From the NCBI GenBank assembly GCA_018821985.1, contig JAHJKP010000035.1, positions 61,942 through 125,941 of the forward strand: a DNA stretch of 64,000 nt. Direction: 5' to 3'. A model generated the notes under the pieces. The model was not told the origin of the DNA. It was given only the letters and a program-made list of their open reading frames with translations, and searched no databases. Below are positions 18,371 to 28,004 of this stretch, one piece after another. Source of the stretch: Pseudomonadota bacterium. GTDB taxonomy: Bacteria; Desulfobacterota; Desulfobulbia; Desulfobulbales; Desulfocapsaceae. The number at the start of each line of letters is the position of its first letter. Position 1 is the first letter of the stretch. Both the position numbers and the translations under genes were made by a program.

Positions 18371-18799
18371 ATGCGCCTCATCCTAGCTCTCATCATTTCC
18401 TGCCTGTCAGCAACAAGCGCCTTTGCCGGGACAGAATCCCCCATTTCGTTTTCCGCCTCGCTCAGACTTTTCTGGGGACTGCTCATTGTCTTTGGTGTCC
18501 TCCTTGTTGTTTATGCCCTGGCCAAAAAAAAACTTTCTTTCCTGAACCCAGGCAACGGCAAAGGTGCCATCTCCATTATTGAGATGCGTCACCTGATGCC
18601 CAGGAAATCACTTTGCCTGATTAAAGTCCGAGGCCAGGAATATCTTCTGGGACTGGGAAATGACCAGATCAATCTGATTGCCGCAATTAAACCGTCCCAG
18701 CCCCTCCCCATTGAACCAGTGGATAACAAAAACTTTGCCACAACGCTTGCGGCTACCGCAGCTGACAAAGGGGTCCTTGAAGATGACAGCACACACTGA
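18371..18799 (+). CDS. fliO: flagellar biosynthesis protein FliO
   Basis: A 142-residue membrane protein that helps assemble the FliP ring. A cleavable-looking signal sequence (1-19) precedes a membrane helix (about 32-51, LFWGLLIVFGVLLVVYALA) and a cytoplasmic beta-rich domain (ISIIEMRHLMPRKSLCLIKV, EYLLGLG). The ATG at 18371 begins the signal sequence; an in-frame GTG at 18329 overlaps fliN. The gene order fliN-fliO-fliP is canonical. Confidence 0.9.
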   Translation: MRLILALIISCLSATSAFAGTESPISFSASLRLFWGLLIVFGVLLVVYALAKKKLSFLNPGNGKGAISIIEMRHLMPRKSLCLIKVRGQEYLLGLGNDQINLIAAIKPSQPLPIEPVDNKNFATTLAATAADKGVLEDDSTH

Positions 18800-19550
18800 A
18801 CGATCACGCGCCCTGCTTATCAGCGGACTGATACTAGGAACAGGCCTTCTTTTACCTTCTGCCGCTGCCGCCGTTGGCCTGCCGACCATCACCTTCGGGG
18901 TAGCGGATGCCAACACCCCAGAGCAGGTATCAACGGCTATCCAAGTTCTCTTTGTCCTGACTATCCTCTCGATTGCCCCGGCCATCCTGCTCATGACCAC
19001 CTGTTTTACCCGCATCGTCATTGTACTCGGGTTTATCCGTCAAGCCATGGGTACCCAGAATATGCCACCCACCCAAATCATCATCGGCTTGTCTCTATTC
19101 CTCTCCTTCTTTATCATGTCACCCACGCTCAACACCATCAATGACAAGGCCCTGCAGCCATACATGAAAAAGACGATAACCCAGGAACAGGCCCTGGAAA
19201 ATGCCATTACCCCCATGCGCAGCTTCATGTTTTCTCAGGTAAAGGAGGAGGAGCTGACTCTTCTTGCCGGCATCACCCTTGCAAATAAGCCCTTTGACCA
19301 GAACGATATCCCCACCATGACCCTTATTCCGGCCTTCATGCTTTCTGAGCTAAAGAGGGCCTTCCAGATGGGGTTCATGATTTATGTCCCCTTTCTGGTT
19401 ATTGATATGGTAGTCGCCTCGGTCCTCATGTCCATGGGTATGATGATGCTACCACCGGTCATCATCTCCATGCCCTTTAAACTTTTACTCTTTGTATTGG
19501 TTGATGGATGGGGACTGATTGTTGGATCGTTGGTTCAAAGCTTCAAATAA
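18783..19550 (+). CDS. fliP: flagellar export gate protein FliP
   Basis: A 255-residue core subunit of the export gate (FliP5-FliQ4-FliR1). It has a signal peptide, then the FliP signature: TTCFTRIVIVLGFIRQAMGT, IIGLSLFLSFFIMSPT, IPAFMLSELKRAFQMGF and SMGMMMLPPVIISMPFK. The ATG at 18783 overlaps the end of fliO by 17 bp, with AAGGGG upstream. Confidence 0.97.
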   Translation: MTAHTERSRALLISGLILGTGLLLPSAAAAVGLPTITFGVADANTPEQVSTAIQVLFVLTILSIAPAILLMTTCFTRIVIVLGFIRQAMGTQNMPPTQIIIGLSLFLSFFIMSPTLNTINDKALQPYMKKTITQEQALENAITPMRSFMFSQVKEEELTLLAGITLANKPFDQNDIPTMTLIPAFMLSELKRAFQMGFMIYVPFLVIDMVVASVLMSMGMMMLPPVIISMPFKLLLFVLVDGWGLIVGSLVQSFK

Positions 19551-19600
19551 TAAACGAGCCCTTCATGTTCAGTGAAAAACTTAAAATTTAAGAGTATCCA

Positions 19601-19864
19601 ATGTCTCCTGAATTTGTCATCGATATCGCCAGAAAAGCCATCCAGACAACCCTCATGATCGCAGCACCCATGCTGCTGTCCGGAATGATCATCGGTCTTC
19701 TTGTCTCGATCTTTCAGGCCGCCACCCAGATCAACGAACAGACCATGACCTTTATCCCTAAGATTGTTGTTGTTTTTCTCTCTCTACTCATCTTTGCCCC
19801 GTGGATCATGCATACCATGATCGCCTTTACCCTGGGCATTTTTGAGTCCATAGCCAGTTTTTAA
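19601..19864 (+). CDS. fliQ: flagellar export gate protein FliQ
   Basis: An 87-residue protein with two membrane helices, containing the FliQ signature MIIGLLVSIFQAATQINEQT followed by FIPKIV. It lies between fliP and fliR as usual. Confidence 0.97.
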   Translation: MSPEFVIDIARKAIQTTLMIAAPMLLSGMIIGLLVSIFQAATQINEQTMTFIPKIVVVFLSLLIFAPWIMHTMIAFTLGIFESIASF

Positions 19865-19882
19865 CAACAGCAGGGAACGCCA

Positions 19883-20662
19883 GTGGATCTCCAGCTAATC
19901 CCTGTTCATCAATTCCAGATTTTTCTGATCTGTACAGCCAGAGTGGCAGGATTCATCGGTGCCATCCCTGTCTATTTCGGCAATCAGACCCCGGCCAGGA
20001 TCAAGGTCACCCTGATCTTTGCCATTTCTCTGCTTCTTTTCCCGATTCTCTCACCCGGCCTGCCAACGATCAGCTTTGAGCCGATTTCCTTCCTCTTGCT
20101 CACAATCAACGAGACACTTCTGGGCCTGCTTCTTGGTCTTATGTCTCGATTGGTATTTACCACCGTTGAGTTTGGCGGAACAATCATAGGCTACCAGATG
20201 GGCTTTGCTGCTGCCAATGTCTTTGACCCACAGCATCAGAACCAGATTTCTCTGATTTCCCAGTTCCAGAACGTCTTTGCCATTCTCATTTTCCTGGCGC
20301 TCGACGGCCACCATATATTCATCAAGACCGCCGCCAAATCATATCAGCTCCTGCCCCCCGGCAATCTCAATCTCTCAGGAGAGGCCATCCCTTATCTCAT
20401 GGAACTCACCTCCAGGATGTTTGCCTTGGGCGTCCAGTTCAGCGCCCCTGTCCTTGTTGTCCTCCTGCTTTCAGGACTTATCCTCGGTATCCTGGCCCGG
20501 GTCTTTCCCCAGCTCAATGTCTTTCTCCTCTCTTTCCCCCTGAATATTGGAATCGCTTTCATTGTCATAGCTTTGACTCTCGACATAGTCAGCAGCCTAT
20601 TAAGACGGGAATTTGACGCGCTAGGGGAACGCATTCTCACCATCCTTCAATATCTGCGATAA
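19883..20662 (+). CDS. fliR: flagellar export gate protein FliR
   Basis: A 259-residue multi-pass membrane protein of the export gate. FliR features visible are RVAGFIGAIPVYFGNQTPARIK, NETLLGLLLGLMSRLVFTTV, FGGTIIGYQMGFAAANVFDP and LARVFPQLNVFLLSFPLNIG. Translation starts at GTG 19883, 18 bp after the fliQ stop. A 179-bp gap with a palindromic repeat follows before flhB. Confidence 0.97.
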   Translation: MDLQLIPVHQFQIFLICTARVAGFIGAIPVYFGNQTPARIKVTLIFAISLLLFPILSPGLPTISFEPISFLLLTINETLLGLLLGLMSRLVFTTVEFGGTIIGYQMGFAAANVFDPQHQNQISLISQFQNVFAILIFLALDGHHIFIKTAAKSYQLLPPGNLNLSGEAIPYLMELTSRMFALGVQFSAPVLVVLLLSGLILGILARVFPQLNVFLLSFPLNIGIAFIVIALTLDIVSSLLRREFDALGERILTILQYLR

Positions 20663-20744
20663 GATAGAAAGTCTGTGGCCTTAGATTGTGAGCTAACCTG
20701 CTGTACATGAATAACTTAGTCACCATAATACATAGAACGACATA

Positions 20745-20797
20745 AGGAGGCGTTACTAACTAGATATAAAGATATACCTTATTTCGTAACGGCTGCT
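20745..20797 (+). repeat. palindromic repeat, copy C (fliR-flhB gap)
   Basis: Arms AGGAGGCGTTACTAACTA (20745-20762) and TATTTCGTAACGGCTGCT (20780-20797), spacer 17 nt as in copy A. CATA precedes the left arm and AAAA follows the right arm, so this copy runs in the same direction as D, E and F. No sigma-28 -10 element follows at the expected distance. Confidence 0.7.
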
Positions 20798-20841
20798 AAA
20801 AGACTCTCCACCAACACTCTCAACAACCTAAATAATCAACC

Positions 20842-21915
20842 ATGGCCGAAGAAGCCCCTACCGGGGGAGAACGCACTGAAGACCCGTCAGCAAAACGACG
20901 GGAAGATTTCCGTCAAAAGGGTCAGGTTGCCCAGAGTAAAGAAGTCCAGACTGCCGCCCTCTTTAGTCTGGCTCTGCTTTTCTGGCTCCTTTACATGCCT
21001 CACTTCTGGAATGGACTCACCACCCTGGTGGGATCAATCTGGAGATCTGCCGAGCAATTTCAGGGAACCCCCTCTGCCACAGCAGGCCTGTCCTTTCATA
21101 TCCTCAAGGAAGTGGGCCTCCTGTTGGCTCCGTTTTTTGTGTTGGTACTGATCATTGGCTTTTTCTCCAGCTTCTTTCAGTTTGGCTGGCTGCTTACCGC
21201 CAAACCTTTCATGCCCGATTTCAGTAAACTTGATCCCATTGCCGGCATGGGCCGTCTCTTTTCCAAACGCTCCCTGGTTGAAAGCATTAAGTCCATCGCC
21301 AAGATCACACTCATCGGCTGGATTGCCTTCTCCACCGTACTGGCCAAATTCAACGAGGCATTGATTCTGGTAGATACCAGCACCAGCGCCACCATGATCT
21401 TTCTGGCCAAGACCGCGGGTCTCATTCTGTCAAAGGTCTGTGGCCTGCTCATTCTCCTGGCATTCATTGATTTTCTTTATGTCCGTTGGGAGATGGAAGA
21501 AAAGCTGAAGATGACCAAACAGGAACAAAAGGAGGAGTTCAAAGAAAGCGAAGGCGATCCTCACATCAAGGCCCAGATCAGGGCCCTGCAACAGCAGATG
21601 GCCAAAAAAAGGATGATGGCGGAAGTCCCCAAGGCCGATGCGGTTATCACCAACCCCACTCATCTGGCAGTGGCCATAAAATATGACCCGGCTGCCATGG
21701 TAGCCCCCATCGTTGTCGCTAAAGGCGCAGATTTTATAGCCATGCGTATCCGGGAGATCGCCAGAGAAAACAACATTCCTTTGGTCGAAAACCCTCCGGT
21801 GGCCCGATTATTGCATAAACTTGATCTGGGAGCCGCTATTCCCGAAGAGATGTTTAAGGCAGTGGCCGAGATTCTGGCCCATATCTATTCACTCAAAGGC
21901 AAGAGTCCCAAATAA
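20842..21915 (+). CDS. flhB: flagellar export switch protein FlhB
   Basis: A 357-residue membrane protein that switches export specificity from rod/hook to filament. Four membrane helices occupy the first 210 residues. The cytoplasmic domain has the autocleavage motif NPTH at residues 271-274, and the FlhB_C core (VVAKGADFIAMRIREIARE, PPVARLLHKLDLGAAIPEEM). A separate FlhB-tail homologue is encoded at 60422. Confidence 0.97.
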   Translation: MAEEAPTGGERTEDPSAKRREDFRQKGQVAQSKEVQTAALFSLALLFWLLYMPHFWNGLTTLVGSIWRSAEQFQGTPSATAGLSFHILKEVGLLLAPFFVLVLIIGFFSSFFQFGWLLTAKPFMPDFSKLDPIAGMGRLFSKRSLVESIKSIAKITLIGWIAFSTVLAKFNEALILVDTSTSATMIFLAKTAGLILSKVCGLLILLAFIDFLYVRWEMEEKLKMTKQEQKEEFKESEGDPHIKAQIRALQQQMAKKRMMAEVPKADAVITNPTHLAVAIKYDPAAMVAPIVVAKGADFIAMRIREIARENNIPLVENPPVARLLHKLDLGAAIPEEMFKAVAEILAHIYSLKGKSPK

Positions 21916-21991
21916 TTACTTAGATTCTTGTAATTGAAAGGATTCAGCTGACCGTCTAGAAACTAAAGACTATCCAGAAATAATTTATCTA

Positions 21992-24091
21992 ATGGAACTG
22001 ACAGAGAAACAACAGATACTCAACACACTGCATTGGAAGAACCTTTTGCAGCGCACTGATATCATGGCGTCAGTAGGTATGGTCTCGATCCTGATGATCA
22101 TGATCATCCCTCTACCTGCGATCCTCCTTGATCTTTTTCTTTCCACCAATATCACCATCGCTTTATTGATCCTGGTCATCAGCCTCTACACGGTCAGAGC
22201 CACCGATTTTTCCATCTTTCCGGCAATCCTGCTGGCCACCACCCTTTTCCGCCTGGCCCTCAATGTGGCCTCCACCAGACTGATCCTCCTGCGTGGTGAC
22301 GAAGGTCCTGCCGCAGCGGGCGCAGTCATTGAATCCTTCGGCCAGTTCGTCGTGGGTGGAAACTATGTGGTTGGACTGGTTATCTTTGCCATCTTAGTCC
22401 TGATAAACTTTATGGTTATAACCAAAGGTGCTGGACGTGTGGCTGAGGTGGCGGCCAGATTTACCCTGGATGCCATGCCCGGCAAGCAGATGGCCATTGA
22501 TGCCGACCTCAACGCCGGACTCATCAATGAGGCCGATGCCAGAAAAAGACGGGAGCAGATCGGAGCCGAGGCTAGTTTTCACGGGGCCATGGATGGTGCC
22601 TCCAAGTTCGTCAAAGGAGATGCTATTGCCGGTATCATTATCACCCTGATCAACATCGGTGCCGGCTTTATTATCGGCGTCCTGCAAAAAGGCATGCCCA
22701 TGGCCGAGGCCGCTAGAAACTATACCATCCTCACCGTGGGTGATGGCCTGGTGGGTCAGGTTCCAGCTCTCATCATCTCCACCGCTGCCGGCCTGCTCGT
22801 CACCAGATCGTCGGGAGACAGTGACTTCGGTGCCGACATCAAGATGCAGTTCAGTCGCTACTCCGTCGCTCTCTGGGTGGTATCCGGACTGCTCCTGATT
22901 TTTGCTCTCATTCCAGGCTTTCCTTTTGTTCCTTTTATGCTTTTGGCCATTTCCCTGGCACTTATGGCCTGGCAACTGGATAAGAAAAAACGGGAGGCCG
23001 CCGCTGAGATCGTTGCCGAAAAGCCCAAGGAAACACCCCTGCCGGTGGCTGAGAACTATGAAGAAATGCTCAATGTAGACCTACTGGAGTTGGAAGTGGG
23101 CTACGGACTGATCCCCTTTGTCGATTCAGCCCAGAACGGGGAACTGCTCACCCGTATCCAGTCTATTCGCAAGCAGTTCGCCATGAACAACGGCTTTATT
23201 GTTCCTCCCGTTCATATCAAAGATAATCTCCAGCTCAATCCCAATCAATACACTCTGGCACTGAAAGGAATCAAGATCGCCGAGGCCGAGATGCTGCCCG
23301 GCCACTATATGGCCATGGATCCCGGCATGGTGACCGAAACCATCAAGGGTATTGCCACCACCGAGCCCGCCTTTGGCCTGCCGGCCATCTGGATCACTGA
23401 AGATAAAAAAGAGCGCGCTCAGATTGCCGGATACACCGTTGTCGACTGCACCACGGTTATGGCTACCCATATCAGTGAGATCATCAAACAGCATGGCCAT
23501 GAATTAATTGGCCGCCAGGAAGTACAGAACCTGCTTGATAACCTGGCCAAGACCTATCCCAAACTGGTGGAAGAACTGGTGCCCACTGTCCTTTCACTGG
23601 GAACAATCATGCGTATTCTCCAGAATCTTCTGGCAGAAGGGGTCTCCATCCGCGATCTGCGCACCATTCTTGAGACCATGGCCGACTGGGCCCCTGTCAC
23701 TCGGGACCATGACGTCCTCACCGAATATGTGCGTCATGCCCTGGCCCGCACCATCAGCACAGGGCTGGCCGTAAATGGCGTCATTCCGCTGATCACCCTG
23801 GCCAAACCGGTGGAAGACCTCATTAGTAAATCCATTCAGCACAAGGAATCCGGCAGCTATCTGGCCATAGATCCGCAGATGGCACAAGTCATTCTTGATT
23901 CTATCGGCCGCGCCATCACCCTGTTTTCAGGCGGTCAGCGGCCGACCCTGCTCTCCGCTCCCCAGATCAGGCCCCATGTGCGGAAACTGACCGAACGCTA
24001 CTACCCTTCGCTTGTGGTGCTCTCACACAATGAGATTACCCCTAACCTGAAAGTTCGTTCCCTCGGCACCGTGACCCTTGATGCAAGTTAA
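21992..24091 (+). CDS. flhA: flagellar export gate protein FlhA
   Basis: A 699-residue export-gate protein: eight membrane helices in about the first 330 residues, including the FHIPEP-type segment (RVAEVAARFTLDAMPGKQMA, DADLNAGLI) and the cytoplasmic domain forming the nonameric docking ring for chaperone-substrate complexes. Full length. It overlaps the start of flhF by 11 bp. Confidence 0.98.
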   Translation: MELTEKQQILNTLHWKNLLQRTDIMASVGMVSILMIMIIPLPAILLDLFLSTNITIALLILVISLYTVRATDFSIFPAILLATTLFRLALNVASTRLILLRGDEGPAAAGAVIESFGQFVVGGNYVVGLVIFAILVLINFMVITKGAGRVAEVAARFTLDAMPGKQMAIDADLNAGLINEADARKRREQIGAEASFHGAMDGASKFVKGDAIAGIIITLINIGAGFIIGVLQKGMPMAEAARNYTILTVGDGLVGQVPALIISTAAGLLVTRSSGDSDFGADIKMQFSRYSVALWVVSGLLLIFALIPGFPFVPFMLLAISLALMAWQLDKKKREAAAEIVAEKPKETPLPVAENYEEMLNVDLLELEVGYGLIPFVDSAQNGELLTRIQSIRKQFAMNNGFIVPPVHIKDNLQLNPNQYTLALKGIKIAEAEMLPGHYMAMDPGMVTETIKGIATTEPAFGLPAIWITEDKKERAQIAGYTVVDCTTVMATHISEIIKQHGHELIGRQEVQNLLDNLAKTYPKLVEELVPTVLSLGTIMRILQNLLAEGVSIRDLRTILETMADWAPVTRDHDVLTEYVRHALARTISTGLAVNGVIPLITLAKPVEDLISKSIQHKESGSYLAIDPQMAQVILDSIGRAITLFSGGQRPTLLSAPQIRPHVRKLTERYYPSLVVLSHNEITPNLKVRSLGTVTLDAS

Positions 24092-25445
24092 GATCTTCGA
24101 ATCAACAGATATGGCCTCGGGCCTGAAACTGGTCAAGGAGACTCTAGGCCCGGATGCCCTTATCCTCTCCACCCGTACTATCCGCAACGGCAAGATGGGG
24201 ATTCTGGGCAAACCAATCCTTGAGATCACAGCTGCGGTCGACACGCCCTGGCCCCAGGAAAAACAGACATACCCGTCCTCGAAAAATACTTTTTCACAGT
24301 GGAGCGATGACACCCTTGAGCCACAGTCACAAGCAGGACAGGCCATCACCTATGACTCCCACTTCCGTATCCTCCATGAACCCGAAGAGAAGGTTAGGCA
24401 ACTCCCTAAGTCCGTAGCTCCCAGGACATCAGGACATCAAAAGACCGGTTCCGTCAGGGAAGCACAGCCCGAGATGCGTGATGAACTGGATGAGCTCAAA
24501 GAGATGGTGAAAAAGCTGGGACAGGAGATGTCCCGTATAAGCATTTCCGGCAATGAGCAGCAACATGACCTGCCCCTTGAACAAGCACAAACCTCCGCCC
24601 CCCAAGGACTGACCGGAAGCTGCCACGGCACTGACACAGCCCAAATCAGCTCCATACTTATGGCTCAAGGGGTCAGCGAGGCAACAGCAAAAGAGATAAG
24701 CGCACGCGTACAAAACTTAGTGTCACCAGAAGTTACTATGGACGACAACAAGGCCTGGAACAGCCTGCTGCAGGACACAATTCGCGATATCCTGCACGTT
24801 GCCCCCCTTCCTTTCTCAGAAGAAAAAGGTCAGCGCCGTATTGCCCTTGTCGGCCCGACCGGTGTCGGCAAGACTACCACCTTGGCCAAGATTGCCGCCC
24901 ACTATCTGAGCAATTTTTCCAACTCCATTGCCCTGATCACCATCGACACCTATCGGATTGCTGCTGTTGAACAACTTAAGGTTTACGGCACAATCATGAA
25001 TCTGCCCGTGGAGGTGGTGATCAGCCCTGAACAACTGGAGCAGGCATTATTACGCCATAGCGACAAAGAGCTTATCCTGATAGACACTGCGGGACGGAGT
25101 CCCAGGGATACCCTTTGCATCAAAGAGCTCGCCACTTTTCTCCGAACAGATCTGGCTATCGACAAACACCTTGTCCTTTCGGCAACAACAAGAAGAACTG
25201 AGCTTTTCGAGGCCATCAACCGCTTTGGCCGATTGGGAATCAACAACACCATCATCACCAAGACCGATGAATGCTCGAAGCTAGGTGTAATGCTCGACAT
25301 CCAGATGCATGACAGAGAGGACAAGATCCCTTTCTCCTGGATCACCAACGGCCAGCGGGTCCCTGAAGATCTACTGCCTGCCAGCAGGGAACTCGTGGCC
25401 GAGCTTATAATGACCCCTGTACAGGGAATAACTCATGAACAATAA
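24081..25445 (+). CDS. flhF: signal recognition-type GTPase FlhF
   Basis: A 454-residue SRP-family GTPase that sets flagellum position and number at the cell pole. The N-terminal region (MQVKIFESTDMASGLKLV, LGPDALILSTR) is the FlhF B domain; the NG domain has GPTGVGKTTTLAKI (Walker A from residue 258), DTYRIAAVEQL and DTAGRSPRD. The ATG at 24081 is used rather than the TTG codon just before it. It overlaps flhG, its regulator, by 11 bp. Confidence 0.96.
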   Translation: MQVKIFESTDMASGLKLVKETLGPDALILSTRTIRNGKMGILGKPILEITAAVDTPWPQEKQTYPSSKNTFSQWSDDTLEPQSQAGQAITYDSHFRILHEPEEKVRQLPKSVAPRTSGHQKTGSVREAQPEMRDELDELKEMVKKLGQEMSRISISGNEQQHDLPLEQAQTSAPQGLTGSCHGTDTAQISSILMAQGVSEATAKEISARVQNLVSPEVTMDDNKAWNSLLQDTIRDILHVAPLPFSEEKGQRRIALVGPTGVGKTTTLAKIAAHYLSNFSNSIALITIDTYRIAAVEQLKVYGTIMNLPVEVVISPEQLEQALLRHSDKELILIDTAGRSPRDTLCIKELATFLRTDLAIDKHLVLSATTRRTELFEAINRFGRLGINNTIITKTDECSKLGVMLDIQMHDREDKIPFSWITNGQRVPEDLLPASRELVAELIMTPVQGITHEQ

Positions 25446-26343
25446 CAAGCAAGAAATGACAGACCAGGCGACAACACTTCGTTCCTCCATGGGGGCCACT
25501 GCGTCTCCTGCTGAGGATTCCCAGAAAGAGAGGGCTACCCGCGTTTACTCTATCACCAGCGGCAAAGGCGGAGTGGGCAAGACAGCTGTCACTGCCAATA
25601 CCGCCGTTGCCTTAGCCAGACTGGGGAAAAAAGTCCTGATCCTTGACGCCGATTTGGGTCTAGCCAATATTGACGTGGTTTTTGGTCTGGCCCCCAAATA
25701 TAATCTGAATCATTTTTTTTCCGGTGAACAGGAATTGAGCGCCATTCTGGTAGAAGGTCCCAACAGTGTCAAAATCCTGCCAGCCGGATCCGGCGTCCAA
25801 AATTTCACCCGCCTCGACTCCCACCAGAAACAAAGACTGCTGGAAGGCCTGGATCTGATGCATAACGATTTTGATTTTGTCCTGATTGATACCGAGGCCG
25901 GTATCTCTGAGAATGTCACCTACTTCAATACCGCGGCCCAGGAGATCCTGGTGGTCACTACCCCTGACCCTACAGCGATTACCGACGCCTATGCCCTGAT
26001 GAAACTGCTTTCCACCCAATACCATGAAAAACGGTTCAATCTGGTGGTCAATCAGGTCCAGAACGACGAGGAGGCCCTTGACGTTTACCGGAAACTGACC
26101 ATGGTCTCCAATCGCTACCTTGACATCTCCATTGATTTTCTGGGCTCAATTCCAGCGGACCGTCAAATGATTGACGCAATCAGGAAACAGAAAGTGATCG
26201 TTGAACTTTACCCCTCTTCCCGGATCACCAGTGCCTTTACCCAACTTGCCGGCACCTTATGCTCTGAACAAATCACTTGCGAACCAAAGGGGGGTATCCA
26301 GTTTTTCTGGAAAAAGCTTCTTGATTTTGGCGGCAGGAGCTGA
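25435..26343 (+). CDS. flhG: MinD-like ATPase FlhG (FleN)
   Basis: A 302-residue ParA/MinD-type ATPase restricting flagellar number. The deviant Walker A GKGGVGKT spans residues 43-50; DADLGLANIDVVFGL and VLIDTEAGISENV follow. The short N-terminal extension before the ATPase core probably contains the FlhF-activating segment, although the usual DQA-L-R motif appears here as DQATTLR (residues 10-16). The C-terminus ends in an amphipathic membrane-targeting-like stretch. Confidence 0.95.
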   Translation: MNNNKQEMTDQATTLRSSMGATASPAEDSQKERATRVYSITSGKGGVGKTAVTANTAVALARLGKKVLILDADLGLANIDVVFGLAPKYNLNHFFSGEQELSAILVEGPNSVKILPAGSGVQNFTRLDSHQKQRLLEGLDLMHNDFDFVLIDTEAGISENVTYFNTAAQEILVVTTPDPTAITDAYALMKLLSTQYHEKRFNLVVNQVQNDEEALDVYRKLTMVSNRYLDISIDFLGSIPADRQMIDAIRKQKVIVELYPSSRITSAFTQLAGTLCSEQITCEPKGGIQFFWKKLLDFGGRS

Positions 26344-26345
26344 TC

Positions 26346-27086
26346 ATGGTCTACATGAACACACCTCCTCTGCAAGATCATTCCACACTGATCAGAGATA
26401 ACCTTTATCTCGTTGATATCCTGGTAGGCAGGATGGTCACTCAGGTCCCCTCTTTCATGAACAGGGACGACATGCGTAGCGCCGGTATGCTTGGTTTGAT
26501 TGATGCTGCCAATAAATTCGATCCTGCTAAGAACATCCTGTTCAAGACCTTTGCCGAATATCGGATCCGCGGAGCAATCCTTGATGAAATGCGCAAGCTT
26601 GACTGGTTTTCCCGTTCTTTACGGGAGAAGCAGAACAAACTCAGCCGATCCATGATCATGCTGGAACGCAAGCTGGGCAGGACCCCGGAAGAAGGCGAAA
26701 TGGCTGCAGCAATGGATATCAGCCTTGATGAGTATCAGAAGATCCTGGGTGAGGTCAGCCATCTCGGCTGTGTCAGTCTCAATGAGACCCTGAACGACTC
26801 TGGAGATGGAGCCTCTTTTCTTGATTCCCTTGCCGATCACCGCTCAGACCTCTCACCTGCTGCCCAGTTAGAAAACAAAGAGCTAATAAAATTAATGGCA
26901 GGGATTTTGCAAGAACTCTCTGAGAAGGAACGATTAGTTATCTCGCTATACTATTACGAAGAACTGACCCAGAAAGAAATAGCCGAGGTTCTTGAAGTCT
27001 CAGAAGGAAGAATATCCCAACTGCATAGTCAGGCCCTGCTCAAACTGAAGACAAAGGTTCAGATGAAAATAGGGAACAGGGACTAA
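26346..27086 (+). CDS. fliA: RNA polymerase sigma factor FliA (sigma-28)
   Basis: A 246-residue flagellar sigma factor. Region 2 (MRSAGMLGLIDAANKFDP, FKTFAEYRIRGAILDEMR, DWFSRSLR), region 3 (LGRTPEEGEMAAAM) and region 4 (LSEKERLVISLYYYEELTQK, EVSEGRISQLHSQAL) are intact. It should recognise the TAAA-N16-type promoters found at 32933, 34500, 38237, 52558 and 52623, and be inhibited by FlgM (33688). It starts 2 bp after flhG. Confidence 0.97.
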   Translation: MVYMNTPPLQDHSTLIRDNLYLVDILVGRMVTQVPSFMNRDDMRSAGMLGLIDAANKFDPAKNILFKTFAEYRIRGAILDEMRKLDWFSRSLREKQNKLSRSMIMLERKLGRTPEEGEMAAAMDISLDEYQKILGEVSHLGCVSLNETLNDSGDGASFLDSLADHRSDLSPAAQLENKELIKLMAGILQELSEKERLVISLYYYEELTQKEIAEVLEVSEGRISQLHSQALLKLKTKVQMKIGNRD

Positions 27087-27135
27087 CCCATAACCCATTT
27101 ACTCTACACTCTTTCAATTTACACCAGAAACCACA

Positions 27136-27837
27136 ATGAGCAGCTATCCCATCACCATCCTCCTGACAAGTATCCTGTTCTGCACCGGTACCACCGTGCT
27201 GACCTGCATGCTCAAGCGGTCAAACCGCAGAAAGGACAAACTACTAACCGACATGCAGGCAACCCTCGACAGTCTGCATCTTGGTCTTGCAGACAATGGG
27301 GATCGCCAGGAAACCGATTACACAAAAAATATCTTTGATGACAATATGCGCACGGCAGAGCTTACTACCAGACTTCAGCAATCTCGCCTTACCGTGCAAC
27401 AATGTGGTTACTCTCCTGCCACCCCTGAACGCTACCGTTATATTCAATCAATGGTCATCAAAGGGATGAACGCCCAGGAGATTGCAGACACTCTTTCCAT
27501 GTCCCTGCATGAAACCACGCAGATTATCAGCTTGATCAAGGTGGCGCATCCCCAACAGGACGGCAACAAAAAAACTTTGCCATTGCAGGAACCAGCAGAC
27601 AACGAGAATCCCCCCCCCGCAACAAGGGAACAACAGATCAGACAATCTGCCCATAAACAGCCTCCAGCTTTGAGGACAGCCGGCACTGTCAATAAATCAA
27701 TCAAACTTGCCAGATGGCTTAAGCTACGCGCCGTTGTCCCCTGGTCTCTTCGAAAACAAAGTAGCCGTGAACCACCGGCACGGCCATCACCACAACCAGA
27801 AAGGCTATCTTGTCGACCATTACCAGGATACACATAA
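27136..27837 (+). CDS. membrane-anchored HTH-like protein (DUF2802-like)
   Basis: A 233-residue protein with one N-terminal membrane helix (about residues 5-24) and a short coiled coil. Residues 98-136 form a helix-turn-helix-like segment (MVIKGMNAQEIADTLSMSLHETTQIISLI), which resembles the C-terminus of DUF2802 proteins found in polar-flagellar clusters. The tail beyond residue 140 is Pro/Arg/Gln-rich and probably disordered. Location between fliA and flgF suggests a flagellar accessory role, but no function is known to me. Confidence 0.65.
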   Translation: MSSYPITILLTSILFCTGTTVLTCMLKRSNRRKDKLLTDMQATLDSLHLGLADNGDRQETDYTKNIFDDNMRTAELTTRLQQSRLTVQQCGYSPATPERYRYIQSMVIKGMNAQEIADTLSMSLHETTQIISLIKVAHPQQDGNKKTLPLQEPADNENPPPATREQQIRQSAHKQPPALRTAGTVNKSIKLARWLKLRAVVPWSLRKQSSREPPARPSPQPERLSCRPLPGYT

Positions 27838-27876
27838 GGCTATACGAAAACTCACAATGACAGGAGTTTCGTGCCT

Positions 27877-27903
27877 TAAGAAATAAGCCATCTCTGTCGA
27901 TAA
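27877..27903 (+). promoter_or_regulatory. possible weak sigma-28 promoter before flgF
   Basis: TAAG (27877-27880) and GTCGATAA (27896-27903) are 15 bp apart, the enterobacterial sigma-28 spacing. The spacing is one base shorter than in the five strong candidates here and each box has mismatches, so this is tentative. Confidence 0.3.
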
Positions 27904-28004
27904 AATAACATAAGCAATACGTAAAGCTCAATATTTCAGTATTCCAACTAACGAGATATTGGATATTTTTGCCGGCGTCATCAACCTTTATCCTGTGATA
28001 GAAT

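Noticed and set aside
22394..22975. 193-codon antisense ORF within flhA
   Set aside because: It lies wholly opposite an intact flhA, its residue composition reflects the complement of flhA codons, and it has no recognisable domain or ribosome-binding site.
27958..27977. Sigma-54-like TTGGATATTTTTGCC upstream of flgF
   Set aside because: GG and GC are only 8 bp apart; -24/-12 promoters need 10, so it is not a credible RpoN site.
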